Assembly (NCBI GenBank): GCA_038043445.1
Contig: JBBTBY010000143.1
Location: 1-39,988, forward strand
Source: Spirochaetota bacterium
GTDB lineage: Bacteria > Spirochaetota > Brachyspiria > Brachyspirales > JACRPF01
Length of the DNA: 39,988 nt
Reading direction: 5' to 3'
This document shows, in pieces, positions 10,011-18,496 of this stretch; within the stretch, counting starts at the first letter, position 1; each line of letters opens with the position of its first letter. Position numbers and translations under genes: made by a program. The notes under the pieces were generated by a model, which was not told the origin of the DNA, searched no databases, and saw only the letters and a program-made list of their open reading frames with translations.

Positions 10011-11629
10011 GGGTTTTGTCCTTTATTCCCGAAATCGTACGGGCCCTTCGTTATCGCCGGTACTTCTTCAAAATTCTCCGACGGCGGGGGCGAGGGGATG
10101 GTCCATTCGAGCGTTGCGCCGCCCCACGGATTCGAGGGCGCCTTCGGTCCGGTGAACGCACCGCGTATGAGGTTCGCCGCCATGAGAAAAAGGCCGACGA
10201 TCATGATGAAAGATCCGATAGTGGCCAGCTGATGCATATCCTGATACTGCGGAAGATAATCGTAGAATCGCCGCGGCATGCCCTGCCAGCCGAGAATGAG
10301 CATGGGAAAGTAGAAAATGTTGAAACCGACGAAGAGTATGAGCCAGGCAACGACGGAGAACCGTTTATCATACATCCTTCCGGTCATCTTCGGGAGCCAG
10401 TAGTGGAATGCGGCGAAGAGACCGAACCCCATGCCGCCGAATATCACATAATGAAAATGACCGACGACGAAGTAGGTATTGTGCAGCTGCACGTTCGCCG
10501 AAAGCGCCCCGAGGAACAGCCCGGTAAGCCCGCCTATGGAGAACAGAAAAATGAACGACAGCGCATAGAGGAACGGGGGTTCGAGCTGTATCGATCCTTT
10601 GTACATGGTCGCGAGCCAGTTGAACACTTTTATCGCGCTCGGCACGGCGACGATGAACGTAAGGAATGAAAAGATGATGCCCGCGGTGTTGCTCTGCCCG
10701 CTCACGAACATGTGATGCCCCCACACAAGGGAGCCTACGCTCGCGATGGCAATGCTTGAGAACGCGATCATCTTGTAGCCGTAGATGTTCTTTCTGGAGA
10801 ACACCGGGAAAATATCGGAGATAACGCCCATGGCGGGGAGTATCATGATATACACCGCGGGGTGCGAGTATATCCAGAAAAGGTGCTGATAGAGGAGCGG
10901 GTCGCCCCCCTTGGACGGATCGAAGACGCCGATGCCGAACAATCGCTCCATGATGACGAGAAGCATAGTGATACCAATGACCGGTGTCGCCAGTATCTGC
11001 ACCCAGGCGGTCGCGTAGAAACCCCACACCGAGAGCGGCATGCGGAAGAATTTCATCCCCGGTGCGCGCAATTGATGCACGGTAGTGACGATATTGATGC
11101 CTGTAAGTATCGAAGACATGCCGAGAATGAACACGGCGAACACGGCGAGGGGCACATTCACCGTGGTCTTGATGCTGAACGGCACGTAGAATGTCCATCC
11201 GGTATCGACAGCGCCGCCGCCGAAGAACACAGAAACGAAGGCAAGTATCGCGCCGGCCATATAGAGATACCAGGTGAAGAGATTGAGCCGCGGGAACGCC
11301 ATGTCCCGGGCGCCGATAAGTATCGGCAGGAAGAAATTCCCGAAAATGGTCGGCACGGCGGGAATGACAACGAGGAATATCTGAATGATGCCGTGCAGCG
11401 TGAACATCGCGTTATACTGCTGCGCGGTCATAATTTTATGCCCGGGGACCATGTTGATGCGCATGAGCACGCCGAGGAATACGGCAAGCGTGAAAAAGAA
11501 AAGTATCGCAGTGAGATACAGAATGCCGATGCGCTTATGATCGGTGGAGGTGATCCATCCGAGCACGCCGGTGTATTTTCCCGTGTCGGCGAAGTAGGGG
11601 AGTTCCGCTGTAGTTCCGTGTTCTGACAT
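10007..11629 (-). CDS. ctaD: cytochrome c oxidase subunit I, A2-like
   Basis: Catalytic subunit (540 residues) that reduces oxygen to water at the heme a3-CuB site and pumps protons. Visible ligands: His79 (heme a), His256 with cross-linked Tyr260, His305 and His306 (CuB), His391 (heme a3) and His393 (heme a). Lys334 of the K channel is in AIKVFNW. The sequence YSHPAVY at 254-260 lacks the D-channel glutamate found as HPEVY in A1 enzymes, and instead has the Tyr-Ser pair of A2 heme-copper oxidases such as the Thermus and Rhodothermus caa3 enzymes. About twelve membrane helices. AAGGA lies nine bases before the ATG. Confidence 0.97.
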   Translation of the reverse strand: MSEHGTTAELPYFADTGKYTGVLGWITSTDHKRIGILYLTAILFFFTLAVFLGVLMRINMVPGHKIMTAQQYNAMFTLHGIIQIFLVVIPAVPTIFGNFFLPILIGARDMAFPRLNLFTWYLYMAGAILAFVSVFFGGGAVDTGWTFYVPFSIKTTVNVPLAVFAVFILGMSSILTGINIVTTVHQLRAPGMKFFRMPLSVWGFYATAWVQILATPVIGITMLLVIMERLFGIGVFDPSKGGDPLLYQHLFWIYSHPAVYIMILPAMGVISDIFPVFSRKNIYGYKMIAFSSIAIASVGSLVWGHHMFVSGQSNTAGIIFSFLTFIVAVPSAIKVFNWLATMYKGSIQLEPPFLYALSFIFLFSIGGLTGLFLGALSANVQLHNTYFVVGHFHYVIFGGMGFGLFAAFHYWLPKMTGRMYDKRFSVVAWLILFVGFNIFYFPMLILGWQGMPRRFYDYLPQYQDMHQLATIGSFIMIVGLFLMAANLIRGAFTGPKAPSNPWGGATLEWTIPSPPPSENFEEVPAITKGPYDFGNKGQNP

Positions 11630-11635
11630 GAATGA

Positions 11636-12442
11636 TTATCCTTTGTTGCGTCGACGTCGCGAGGAGATCACGAGATACGCAATGAATATCCCAATGAATA
11701 CGATAATGACAGAGGCGCTTACCCGGAGCAGGTTGAACACATATCGATGGCTCTTCGGGTCATAGCTGAAGCACATGCGCAGTGCGCGCGCTATTGTCGG
11801 CTGTATGGTGCCGGTCCGCGCCTCCATGAGCGACATCGTTATCTCCATGGGCAGATACTCGGTGCCATGTATATAGCGTACGACCTTCCCGGTCGGGGAT
11901 AGGATGATAAGCCCAAGGGGATGATCGAAATCATTCCCGCGGCGGGCGAAGCGAAAACCGGCGGCGTCGGTCACTTGTTTCACGCTTGCAGCCGATCCGA
12001 TAAGGAAATGCCATCGATCTTGCGGGTACGGTTTCTGGATGGCCTCAAATGCGATCGTTCGTATCTTCAATGCATCGGCCGGTTTTTCACGGTCGTCGAT
12101 GGAAATGGTGACCACAGCGGGCTCCGACCCCGGCTTGTCAGCGCACGATCGAAGCGCGCTCGACAACGACGTGACCACCGATAAACATTCATTCCTGCAT
12201 GTGTAGAAAACGAAGCAGAGTATGGTCGGTCCCTGCACCACATCTTTGAGAAGCACCGATCCCCCATATTCGTCGACAAATTTCGTATCAAGGGGGATCG
12301 TCGATCCTTTTTTCTCCTCGATACCTACGATCGGGTCAGGCTCGTTCGTAGCATGCGTTCCGCCATGGGAAAAAAGAGGGGTGATGAAGAGCGACAGCAT
12401 GAGGAGCGAAGCATGCAGGGGAGTGTACTTCGCGGTTTTCAT
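11636..12442 (-). CDS. SCO1/SenC copper chaperone
   Basis: Thioredoxin-fold protein (268 residues) that delivers copper to the CuA site of subunit II. The copper ligands are Cys82 and Cys86 (TCRNEC) and His175 (DHPLG). The N-terminus has a signal-like hydrophobic stretch ending near FSHGG. A second membrane helix at about 238-260 with a basic tail anchors the C-terminus, a known variant among SCO proteins of caa3 operons. It overlaps the upstream gene by four bases and ends six bases before ctaD, which fits a role in building this oxidase. Confidence 0.9.
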   Translation of the reverse strand: MKTAKYTPLHASLLMLSLFITPLFSHGGTHATNEPDPIVGIEEKKGSTIPLDTKFVDEYGGSVLLKDVVQGPTILCFVFYTCRNECLSVVTSLSSALRSCADKPGSEPAVVTISIDDREKPADALKIRTIAFEAIQKPYPQDRWHFLIGSAASVKQVTDAAGFRFARRGNDFDHPLGLIILSPTGKVVRYIHGTEYLPMEITMSLMEARTGTIQPTIARALRMCFSYDPKSHRYVFNLLRVSASVIIVFIGIFIAYLVISSRRRRNKG

Positions 12443-12969
12443 CGTGTCATTCCTCCCGCTGATCCAGCGCGGCCCGGCGCAGCCGTGTTCGTCTGTGCGG
12501 GGATCACTATCGGTGTCTGCTTCGGGACTTTGATCTCAAGCCCCCTGCCGTACACGATCCCGGCCCCAAAATAACCAAGCCCTATCATCGCAACGAACGC
12601 AACAGCATAGAGCACGGTCATCGTGAGCGTATGAAGCTTTATTTCGCTCCCGAGAATAATGCCGGCACCAAGCGCAACAAGTGAAATTGAGGCAAGGGTG
12701 ATCTTGATCTTAATGGGGGTGAACGGGGCGGCATTATAAAAATGTATCCAGTCGAATACGCCGAGGAGTATTGTCGGGAATACGAAAATGAAGGCCAGAA
12801 TTGATGCGTGCCGTGCGGAGAGCACGAGGTTCTTGCGCTTGAAAATGACAGCGACGAGAAAGAATGTCAACGCCCCTACGGTCAGTCCGATCGGCATATG
12901 GGTGATGGGCGAGTGCAGCGGTTCATTGAAGCCTATCGAGGCCAGGAGCTTATACATTTCATCGATCAT
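12439..12969 (-). CDS. DUF2231-like membrane protein
   Basis: Protein of 176 residues with four membrane helices. The segment HSPITHMPIGLTVGALTFF near residues 19-37 resembles the DUF2231 family (His-Phe/Met-Pro-Ile). Histidines in HSPITHMP, and others in later helices, could bind heme, but this is speculation. The C-terminal 35 residues are a low-complexity Pro/Thr/Ala/Gly tail. It is the first gene of the oxidase operon, with AGAGGTGAT before the ATG and a promoter just upstream. Its function is not known; its position suggests a part in oxidase assembly or electron supply. Confidence 0.65.
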   Translation of the reverse strand: MIDEMYKLLASIGFNEPLHSPITHMPIGLTVGALTFFLVAVIFKRKNLVLSARHASILAFIFVFPTILLGVFDWIHFYNAAPFTPIKIKITLASISLVALGAGIILGSEIKLHTLTMTVLYAVAFVAMIGLGYFGAGIVYGRGLEIKVPKQTPIVIPAQTNTAAPGRAGSAGGMTR

Positions 12970-12990
12970 GTATCACCTCTCAAAGTGACG

Positions 12991-13018
12991 ATTATATGGA
13001 AAGCGATGCAAAATGCAA
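12991..13018 (-). promoter_or_regulatory. promoter of the oxidase operon
   Basis: Minus strand -35 TTGCAT (13018-13013), 16-base spacer, -10 TATAAT (12996-12991). The start would be near 12984, giving a very short leader that holds AGAGGTGAT before the ATG at 12969. A perfect -10 and a 4/6 -35 make this plausible but not certain. Confidence 0.55.
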
Positions 13019-13062
13019 TATGAAACAGATCGGGGCGTCTGTGCACTTTACCTTTCAGGGGT

Positions 13063-13117
13063 TATAATATATACTGATCGAAAGGCCGATAATAGTTCAT
13101 ACGATATCCCTATGAAC
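13063..13117 (+). promoter_or_regulatory. -10 box and leader hairpin upstream of the GGDEF-EAL gene
   Basis: A perfect TATAAT stands at 13063-13068 on the plus strand, with no good -35 at 16-18 bases. Downstream, GTTCATA (13095-13101) and TATGAAC (13111-13117) form a perfect 7-bp inverted repeat with a 9-base loop. It could be a leader hairpin or an operator between the divergent genes. A five-codon frame starting at 13112 overlaps its right arm. Confidence 0.4.
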
Positions 13118-13153
13118 CTCGAACGTTGACGCGCTCGGGGGAAGCGAGGAACG

Positions 13154-15625
13154 GTGCATCCGTCGTTTCAGTACCCACTGAACTATTTTGAGCTCATACT
13201 CCCGTTCTTCTGTGCGGGGTCGATATTCATCGGTTTGGCGATGTTCCTCCTCATCTATGCCCGTTGGCGTAACAGGCTGTACCTTGCGCTGATATTCCTC
13301 TCCGCAATAGCCTTCCTCTTCGTCGCAAGCGGCGCACTGACCGGCATCATCGGCGGCGTCATGCATCAGGCCGCGCTTTCCCGCCAGTTCCATCGGACCG
13401 AACAGATCGCTGCGGCGCTCTTCCTTTTTGCGCTTCCGTATTTTCTGGTGCATCTGCTCACGCTCAACGATGTTTTCAAGAAGATAAACCTCGTTCTTGC
13501 GGCGGTCTGCTTCGCTCTTGCGTCAGGCATCGTATTGATATCGTTCTTCTCGCCGGACCTCTATATCTCAATGACGATACCGCAGGATAAAGACGATCTT
13601 TATGAGTCTGCGTTCGGGCGGGGGCATCAGGGACCGCTCTATATGGTGCGCGACCTCATACTCGCGGTGCTGATACTCTACGCCTTCATCGTCATCGCTG
13701 TCGATATCGTGTGGCGCCGCCGCTTGAAAGCCCTCGGGCTGATACTCGCGGGCATAGCAATAGCGATATTCACCGCCGTTGACGATACGCTGTTCGTCTA
13801 CGGCATGAATCATATCGGGCTCCTTCCGCATCTTGACTATTCGCGTTTCACCGTGGGGATAACCGCGTTCATACTGCTCACGATGGCGAACATTCTGCAG
13901 CAGTTCGCGAGCCAGGCGCGCGATGTCGCGCGTGCGTACGAGGCGCTCAATAAGAGCGAGGAGAAATTCCTCGAGATAGCGACCAATATAAGCGAGGTGT
14001 TCTGGGTGGTCGATGTGCGCGCGAAAAAGGCGCTCTACGTCAACCCCGTGTATGAGCGCATCTGGGCGCGCCCGCATGAGCCGCTCTATTCGTCGATAGA
14101 CCCGTGGATCAATTCCATTCACGCGGACGACCGGCGTTATGTGACCGAAGAGATCGTTGCCAATGCCCCGGGATCGAAAAAGGAACTTGAATACCGCATC
14201 GTGCGGCCGGACGGATCGATACGATGGATACGCGACCGCATATCGCCGATCCGCGATTCGGCAGGCGTCGTGTACCGCATCGCGCGCATCTCGGAAGATA
14301 TTACCGAGGCGAAGCTCGCCAATGAGAACCTCACGTATCTTGCATACCACGATGTGCTCACCGGGCTTTTCAATCGCAAGTCGTTCTATCTGAGGCTCGA
14401 GGACATCATCATACAGGCGCGGCGTCTGCGCGGCGATAAGGTCAAGGCCGTGCTCGTGTTCGACCTCGATCACTTCAAGGACATAAACGATCTGTTCGGA
14501 CATACGGCCGCCGACGCGGTGCTCATTCAGGTCTCACAGCGCGTCAAGCGATGCATTCGCGAGAGCGATGTCCTCTTCCGCATCGGCGGCGACGAGTTCG
14601 CGGTGCTCCTCAATAATCTCGGTACGGAGACGGACACTGCGATAGTTGCGCAGAAGATGATCGATTCGCTGTCAAAACCGTTCTCCATCAGCGGGAACAC
14701 CATTTATACCGGTGCGAGCGTCGGTATCGTTCTCTATCCTCGCGATGGTGCGGATGCCGAAGCACTCGTTGCGAACGTTGAGGCGGCGCTCTTCGAGGCG
14801 AAGCGCGAGAAGGGGAGCTATGCGTTCTTTACGCCGGAGATGCAGGCCAAGGCGATGGGAAAGATAACCGTCATGGAAGAGCTTCGCCATGCGATAGAGC
14901 GCAATGAGTTCGAGTTGTACTATCAGCCGCAGGTGGATGAACATGCGCGCGTGGTCGGTGCGGAGGCGCTTCTGCGATGGAAACATCCGCAGTGGGGGTT
15001 CGTCCCGCCGATCAAATTCATCCCGATAGCCGAAGAGACAGGGCTTATCGTCCCCATCGGGCGCTGGGTGTTGAACGCGGCCTGCGCCAGCCTCGCGCGA
15101 TGGTCGGTAGCGGGTATATCCGGCATCCCCGTATCGGTGAACCTTTCCGTGCGCCAATTCCGCGATCGTGCGCTCTCTGCTTCCATCGATGAGGCATTGA
15201 ACGCAAGTACGGTCGCGCCGTCGATGCTTCACCTGGAAATAACGGAAAGCACGCTCGCTGAGAACGTCGAGGAAACGATCGTGAAGCTCAAGGAGCTGAA
15301 CGGCCGCGGATTGGAATTCTCCATCGATGATTTCGGTACGGGGTATTCATCGCTCTCCTATCTGAAGCGCTTCCCCATCAAGGCGCTCAAGATCGATAAA
15401 TCCTTCGTCGACGGCATACCGGAGAACAGGGAGAACACGGCGCTTGTCAAGGCCATCATTTCAATGGCGCAGGAATTCGGATTATCCGTTGTCGCTGAAG
15501 GCGTGGAGCTTGAAGAACAGGCGGCATTCCTCCGCTCGATACGCTGTTCGATAATACAGGGCTATGTATACAGCCCGCCGGTCCCGGAGAACGAATTCAT
15601 CGCCTTCGTCAAGGAACATCCGTAA
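13154..15625 (+). CDS. membrane PAS-GGDEF-EAL cyclic-di-GMP enzyme
   Basis: Protein of 823 residues that likely makes and/or degrades cyclic di-GMP. About seven membrane helices fill residues 1-250, a sensor of unknown ligand. A PAS domain spans about 265-385. The GGDEF motif is intact at 478-482, with an RESD inhibitory site at 469-472, so cyclase activity and product feedback are plausible. The EAL domain runs from about 575: EALLRW starts at 604, ITES at 696 and DDFGTG at 725, all of which support phosphodiesterase activity. The start is GTG; an AGGA lies only three bases upstream, so the exact start is less sure. It ends one base before the convergent dapF stop. Confidence 0.93.
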   Translation: MHPSFQYPLNYFELILPFFCAGSIFIGLAMFLLIYARWRNRLYLALIFLSAIAFLFVASGALTGIIGGVMHQAALSRQFHRTEQIAAALFLFALPYFLVHLLTLNDVFKKINLVLAAVCFALASGIVLISFFSPDLYISMTIPQDKDDLYESAFGRGHQGPLYMVRDLILAVLILYAFIVIAVDIVWRRRLKALGLILAGIAIAIFTAVDDTLFVYGMNHIGLLPHLDYSRFTVGITAFILLTMANILQQFASQARDVARAYEALNKSEEKFLEIATNISEVFWVVDVRAKKALYVNPVYERIWARPHEPLYSSIDPWINSIHADDRRYVTEEIVANAPGSKKELEYRIVRPDGSIRWIRDRISPIRDSAGVVYRIARISEDITEAKLANENLTYLAYHDVLTGLFNRKSFYLRLEDIIIQARRLRGDKVKAVLVFDLDHFKDINDLFGHTAADAVLIQVSQRVKRCIRESDVLFRIGGDEFAVLLNNLGTETDTAIVAQKMIDSLSKPFSISGNTIYTGASVGIVLYPRDGADAEALVANVEAALFEAKREKGSYAFFTPEMQAKAMGKITVMEELRHAIERNEFELYYQPQVDEHARVVGAEALLRWKHPQWGFVPPIKFIPIAEETGLIVPIGRWVLNAACASLARWSVAGISGIPVSVNLSVRQFRDRALSASIDEALNASTVAPSMLHLEITESTLAENVEETIVKLKELNGRGLEFSIDDFGTGYSSLSYLKRFPIKALKIDKSFVDGIPENRENTALVKAIISMAQEFGLSVVAEGVELEEQAAFLRSIRCSIIQGYVYSPPVPENEFIAFVKEHP

Positions 15626-15626
15626 A

Positions 15627-16466
15627 TTATATCTCGATCGTCCCTGAAAATACTTCCACCGCATTGCCCGTCATGCGCACACCGGCATCATCGCTCGGCC
15701 AGGTTATCGACAGATCCCCGCCGGTAAGATGAACGACGAGCGTTCTGTCGGTCTTTCCCGTGAGCACCCCGGCGACGCATACCGCCGATGCACCGGTACC
15801 GCAGGCAAGCGTCTCTCCCGAACCGCGTTCCCAAGTCCTCTGGCGCACTTCCTTTCGGCTCAATATCTCTACGAATTCAACGTTCACCCGCTTCGGGAAT
15901 GTCGGGTGGTTCTCGATGAGCGGACCGATGGTCGTCACCGGGAATGCAGCGACATTTTCGACATAGATGACCGCATGCGGATTTCCCATCGACACTGCGG
16001 TGAAGCGATAGTCCTTCCCGTTCACGGTGAGCGGGCGATCGATGACGCGCGGTGCGTCTATCGTCGTGGGGACAGCAAGACCGTTGAGGCACGGAGTTCC
16101 CATGTCGACGGTGACCTGCGATACCTTCCCGTTGTCGACAGTAAGCTGAAGCGTAAGGACGCCGCGGCCGGTCTCTATCCTGAGCGTATCCTTCTTCGCT
16201 ATGCCGTGGTCATGCACGTATTTCGCCACACAGCGCACGCCGTTGCCGCACATCTCGGATTCGCTCCCGTCGGCATTGAACATGCGCATGCGCGCGTCGG
16301 CCTTGTCCGCGGGCTCGATGAGTATGATGCCGTCGCCGCCGATGCCGAAATGCCGGTCGCTTACGCGTACCGCGAGGGATGCCGGATCGCTTACCGTATT
16401 CGCGAAGCAGTCGATATAGATGTAATCGTTGCCGGCACCGTGCATTTTCGTGAAGGGCAGCTTCAT
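15627..16466 (-). CDS. dapF: diaminopimelate epimerase
   Basis: Converts LL- to meso-diaminopimelate for lysine and peptidoglycan. At 279 residues it is of normal length. Both catalytic cysteines are present: Cys73 in EMCGNGVRC and Cys222 in ACGTGAS. The substrate-binding segments MHGAGNDY (8-15), GIGGDG (41-46) and MGNPHAV (160-166) are intact. ATG has GGAG eight bases upstream and a consensus-like promoter. It is a single-gene unit, convergent with the cyclic-di-GMP gene and divergent from the flagellar-type gene beyond repeat element 1. Confidence 0.97.
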   Translation of the reverse strand: MKLPFTKMHGAGNDYIYIDCFANTVSDPASLAVRVSDRHFGIGGDGIILIEPADKADARMRMFNADGSESEMCGNGVRCVAKYVHDHGIAKKDTLRIETGRGVLTLQLTVDNGKVSQVTVDMGTPCLNGLAVPTTIDAPRVIDRPLTVNGKDYRFTAVSMGNPHAVIYVENVAAFPVTTIGPLIENHPTFPKRVNVEFVEILSRKEVRQRTWERGSGETLACGTGASAVCVAGVLTGKTDRTLVVHLTGGDLSITWPSDDAGVRMTGNAVEVFSGTIEI

Positions 16467-16492
16467 AGGATGTTCTCCGATCGAACGTATAT

Positions 16493-16520
16493 ACTATATC
16501 CTTCTTGCATACAGTGTCAA
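16493..16520 (-). promoter_or_regulatory. promoter of dapF
   Basis: Minus strand -35 TTGACA (16520-16515), 16-base spacer, -10 TATAGT (16498-16493). The predicted start near 16486 leaves a leader of about 20 bases with GGAG before the dapF ATG. Confidence 0.65.
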
Positions 16521-16545
16521 ATCCGCATATGGCACAAATCCTCAT

Positions 16546-16673
16546 GGAAAGAAAATACAACCACAGAGATGCACAGAGATATAGCGGATATTGGTTTAAC
16601 CCAACGGGTAATTTCATATCTTATTTCTCTGTGTCCTCTCGGCCTTTTCTCGGTCTCTGTAGTTTTCTTTGCC
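16546..16673. repeat. inverted-repeat element, copy 1
   Basis: Non-coding element of about 128 bases. The left arm contains AACCACAGAGA and a second CACAGAGA; the right arm contains TTTCTCTGTGT and GTCTCTGTAGTTTTC, so the ends are imperfect inverted repeats. The core holds ATAGCGGATATTGG, then a TTGGTTTAACCCAA hairpin and ACGGGTAAT. Copy 2 at 28125-28268 shares core and both arms almost fully. No transposase is linked. It lies between the dapF promoter and the FlbB-like gene. Confidence 0.85.
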
Positions 16674-16756
16674 TTATGTGAGGATCGGGTATATGCCCCT
16701 TTCGCTTGCGAAAAAGGCCGATTCCCCGTACAATGCGCTATAGGTGAAATAACAGT

Positions 16757-17365
16757 ATGCGCATGCGTATAGCAACACTCCTCTTGGCGAATGTCGTCGC
16801 GGTCATAGTATTATTCTATGTCCTTGACGTGTTCGGTCTTGTCAGCTATTATTCCGTCATCTCCGGTCAGTTCTATCGCAGCATGCCGTTCGTCCCGCAG
16901 AAAAAACGCATAGAGGACGTCGCCCTTCTTGAGAAGGAAGAACTCGCGAAAATGCGTTCGATGTTCCTCGACCGCGAGCGCGATCTTGTCGCGAAAGAGA
17001 CAAAACTCAGGGACAAAGAGCGCGATCTCACGAGTCGCGAGGACGATATCAACGAAGGGAAGACGCAGCTCGCTGTCGCATGGCAGGCGCTCACGAACCA
17101 GAAGCAGAAGGATTTCGAGTACACGAAGATCGTGAAGGACATGGCGACGAAATGGAAGGAGATGCCGCCGGAAAGAACGGCCGCCATTCTCCAGGAACAT
17201 GCAAAGAACGGCGAGGATCAGCTTATTCTCGATATACTCCTCGAAATGGACAAGCAGGCGCGGGATGAGGGCGGACAATCCATTACGCCCTATCTTTTCA
17301 GTCTGCTTCCGCCGGAGCTTTCAGCGCGATTACTTGAGAAATACCGTTCACGTTCGCAATCATAG
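16757..17365 (+). CDS. FlbB/MotE-like flagellar protein
   Basis: Protein of 202 residues. One N-terminal membrane helix (about 7-29, with the LDVFGLVSYY segment) is followed by a charged coiled coil at about 55-130 (many Arg, Asp, Lys, Glu repeats) and a C-terminal helical domain like the MgtE-N/MotE fold (MPPERTAAILQE, then LLPPELSARLLEKY). This layout matches FlbB, the collar protein of spirochaete periplasmic flagella, and MotE chaperones of MotB. The function in this organism is inferred. AGGTGA precedes the ATG. It is not next to other flagellar genes here. The alternative is a generic MotE-like protein. Confidence 0.6.
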   Translation: MRMRIATLLLANVVAVIVLFYVLDVFGLVSYYSVISGQFYRSMPFVPQKKRIEDVALLEKEELAKMRSMFLDRERDLVAKETKLRDKERDLTSREDDINEGKTQLAVAWQALTNQKQKDFEYTKIVKDMATKWKEMPPERTAAILQEHAKNGEDQLILDILLEMDKQARDEGGQSITPYLFSLLPPELSARLLEKYRSRSQS

Positions 17366-17422
17366 CACGCTTCGGGCATCGTTCTGACCGACGAGTGCGC
17401 ACGGCATCACAAAGGAGCCCGT

Positions 17423-18496
17423 ATGGAGATAAAGGTAAAGAGCAATGCGCTTCGAAGGGAAAGGAAGCGCGTGCTGTCAAAGAAGGTAGTGTCGCCCGAT
17501 ATCACGGGCGATTTCCGCATATGCGACATGATGGACGCGTTCAAGGACATGTCCATTCAGGCACGGAATCTCGGGCTGTGCGCCGATGTGTTCGAACAGA
17601 TGCTTACGGACAAGGACAGACCGACGATACTCCTCGGGCTTGCAGGCCCGCTCATTGCCGGGGGGCTCAGGAACATCATACGAGGGATGATAGAGCACAA
17701 CATGGTGGATGTCATTGTCTCCACCGGCGCCGTCATGTACCAGGACATCTATCAGGCACGCGGCTTCTCGCATTTCAAAGGGTCTCCGTATGCCGATGAC
17801 AGCAAACTGCGCGACCTGTACATCGATCGGATATACGATACCTATGTCGATGAGGAGAAATTCTGGGATACCGACGAATGGGTCGGCCGTTACGCCGATA
17901 CGCTCGAGCGGCGCATCTATTCCTCACGCGAGTTCATATCGCTCGTCGGGCGTGACTGCATCAAGGATAAGGGGTCGATCGTCCGTTCGGCATATATGCG
18001 CGGCGTGCCGATATTCATCCCCGCCATCAATGACAGCTCCATCGGCATCGGGCTTACCAATCACTATCACCAGGCGAAGCAGAAGGGTGTTGAGCCGATA
18101 ACGATAAGCTCGATACGCGATAACTACGAGCTTACGCAGATAGTCGCGAAGTCGAAGGCGACGGCGGCCATCTATATCGCAGGCGGCGTACCCAAGAACT
18201 ATATCAACGATTCCGTCGTCATGACCTATATCTTCAACCGCGATACCGGCGGGCACACCTATGCGTTCCAGATAACGACGGCGGTGACCGCGGACGGCGG
18301 GCTTTCGTCGAGCACGCTCGACGAGGCGAAATCATGGGGCAAGGTGAACAAGCGTGCCGACCGCGCCATGGCGTGGGTGGACCCGATGATAGGGCTGCCG
18401 CTCGTGTACGGCTCCGCGCTGCAGAAGGGTACGGCGAAGAAGCGGTCGAGAAGGAAGATAGCCTTTACCGGTGATATCCTCACGAAGCTCGTCTGA
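17423..18496 (+). CDS. deoxyhypusine synthase-family enzyme
   Basis: Protein of 357 residues of the deoxyhypusine synthase fold, which uses NAD and spermidine-type substrates. Visible family segments are GLAGPLIAGGLRNII near 72-86, DVIVSTGA near 96-103, AGGVPKNYI near 253-261 and SWGK at 304-307, whose Lys307 matches the lysine that carries the aminobutyl intermediate in the eukaryotic enzyme. Bacteria lack eIF5A, so bacterial members are thought to make polyamines such as homospermidine or related products; the substrate here is not known. AAAGGAG lies five bases before the ATG. The stop overlaps the rluA-like start by one base. Confidence 0.85.
   Translation: MEIKVKSNALRRERKRVLSKKVVSPDITGDFRICDMMDAFKDMSIQARNLGLCADVFEQMLTDKDRPTILLGLAGPLIAGGLRNIIRGMIEHNMVDVIVSTGAVMYQDIYQARGFSHFKGSPYADDSKLRDLYIDRIYDTYVDEEKFWDTDEWVGRYADTLERRIYSSREFISLVGRDCIKDKGSIVRSAYMRGVPIFIPAINDSSIGIGLTNHYHQAKQKGVEPITISSIRDNYELTQIVAKSKATAAIYIAGGVPKNYINDSVVMTYIFNRDTGGHTYAFQITTAVTADGGLSSSTLDEAKSWGKVNKRADRAMAWVDPMIGLPLVYGSALQKGTAKKRSRRKIAFTGDILTKLV

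Noticed and set aside
14923-15232. Antisense open frames within the GGDEF-EAL gene
   Set aside because: They are shadows of an intact EAL coding region with no motif of their own.
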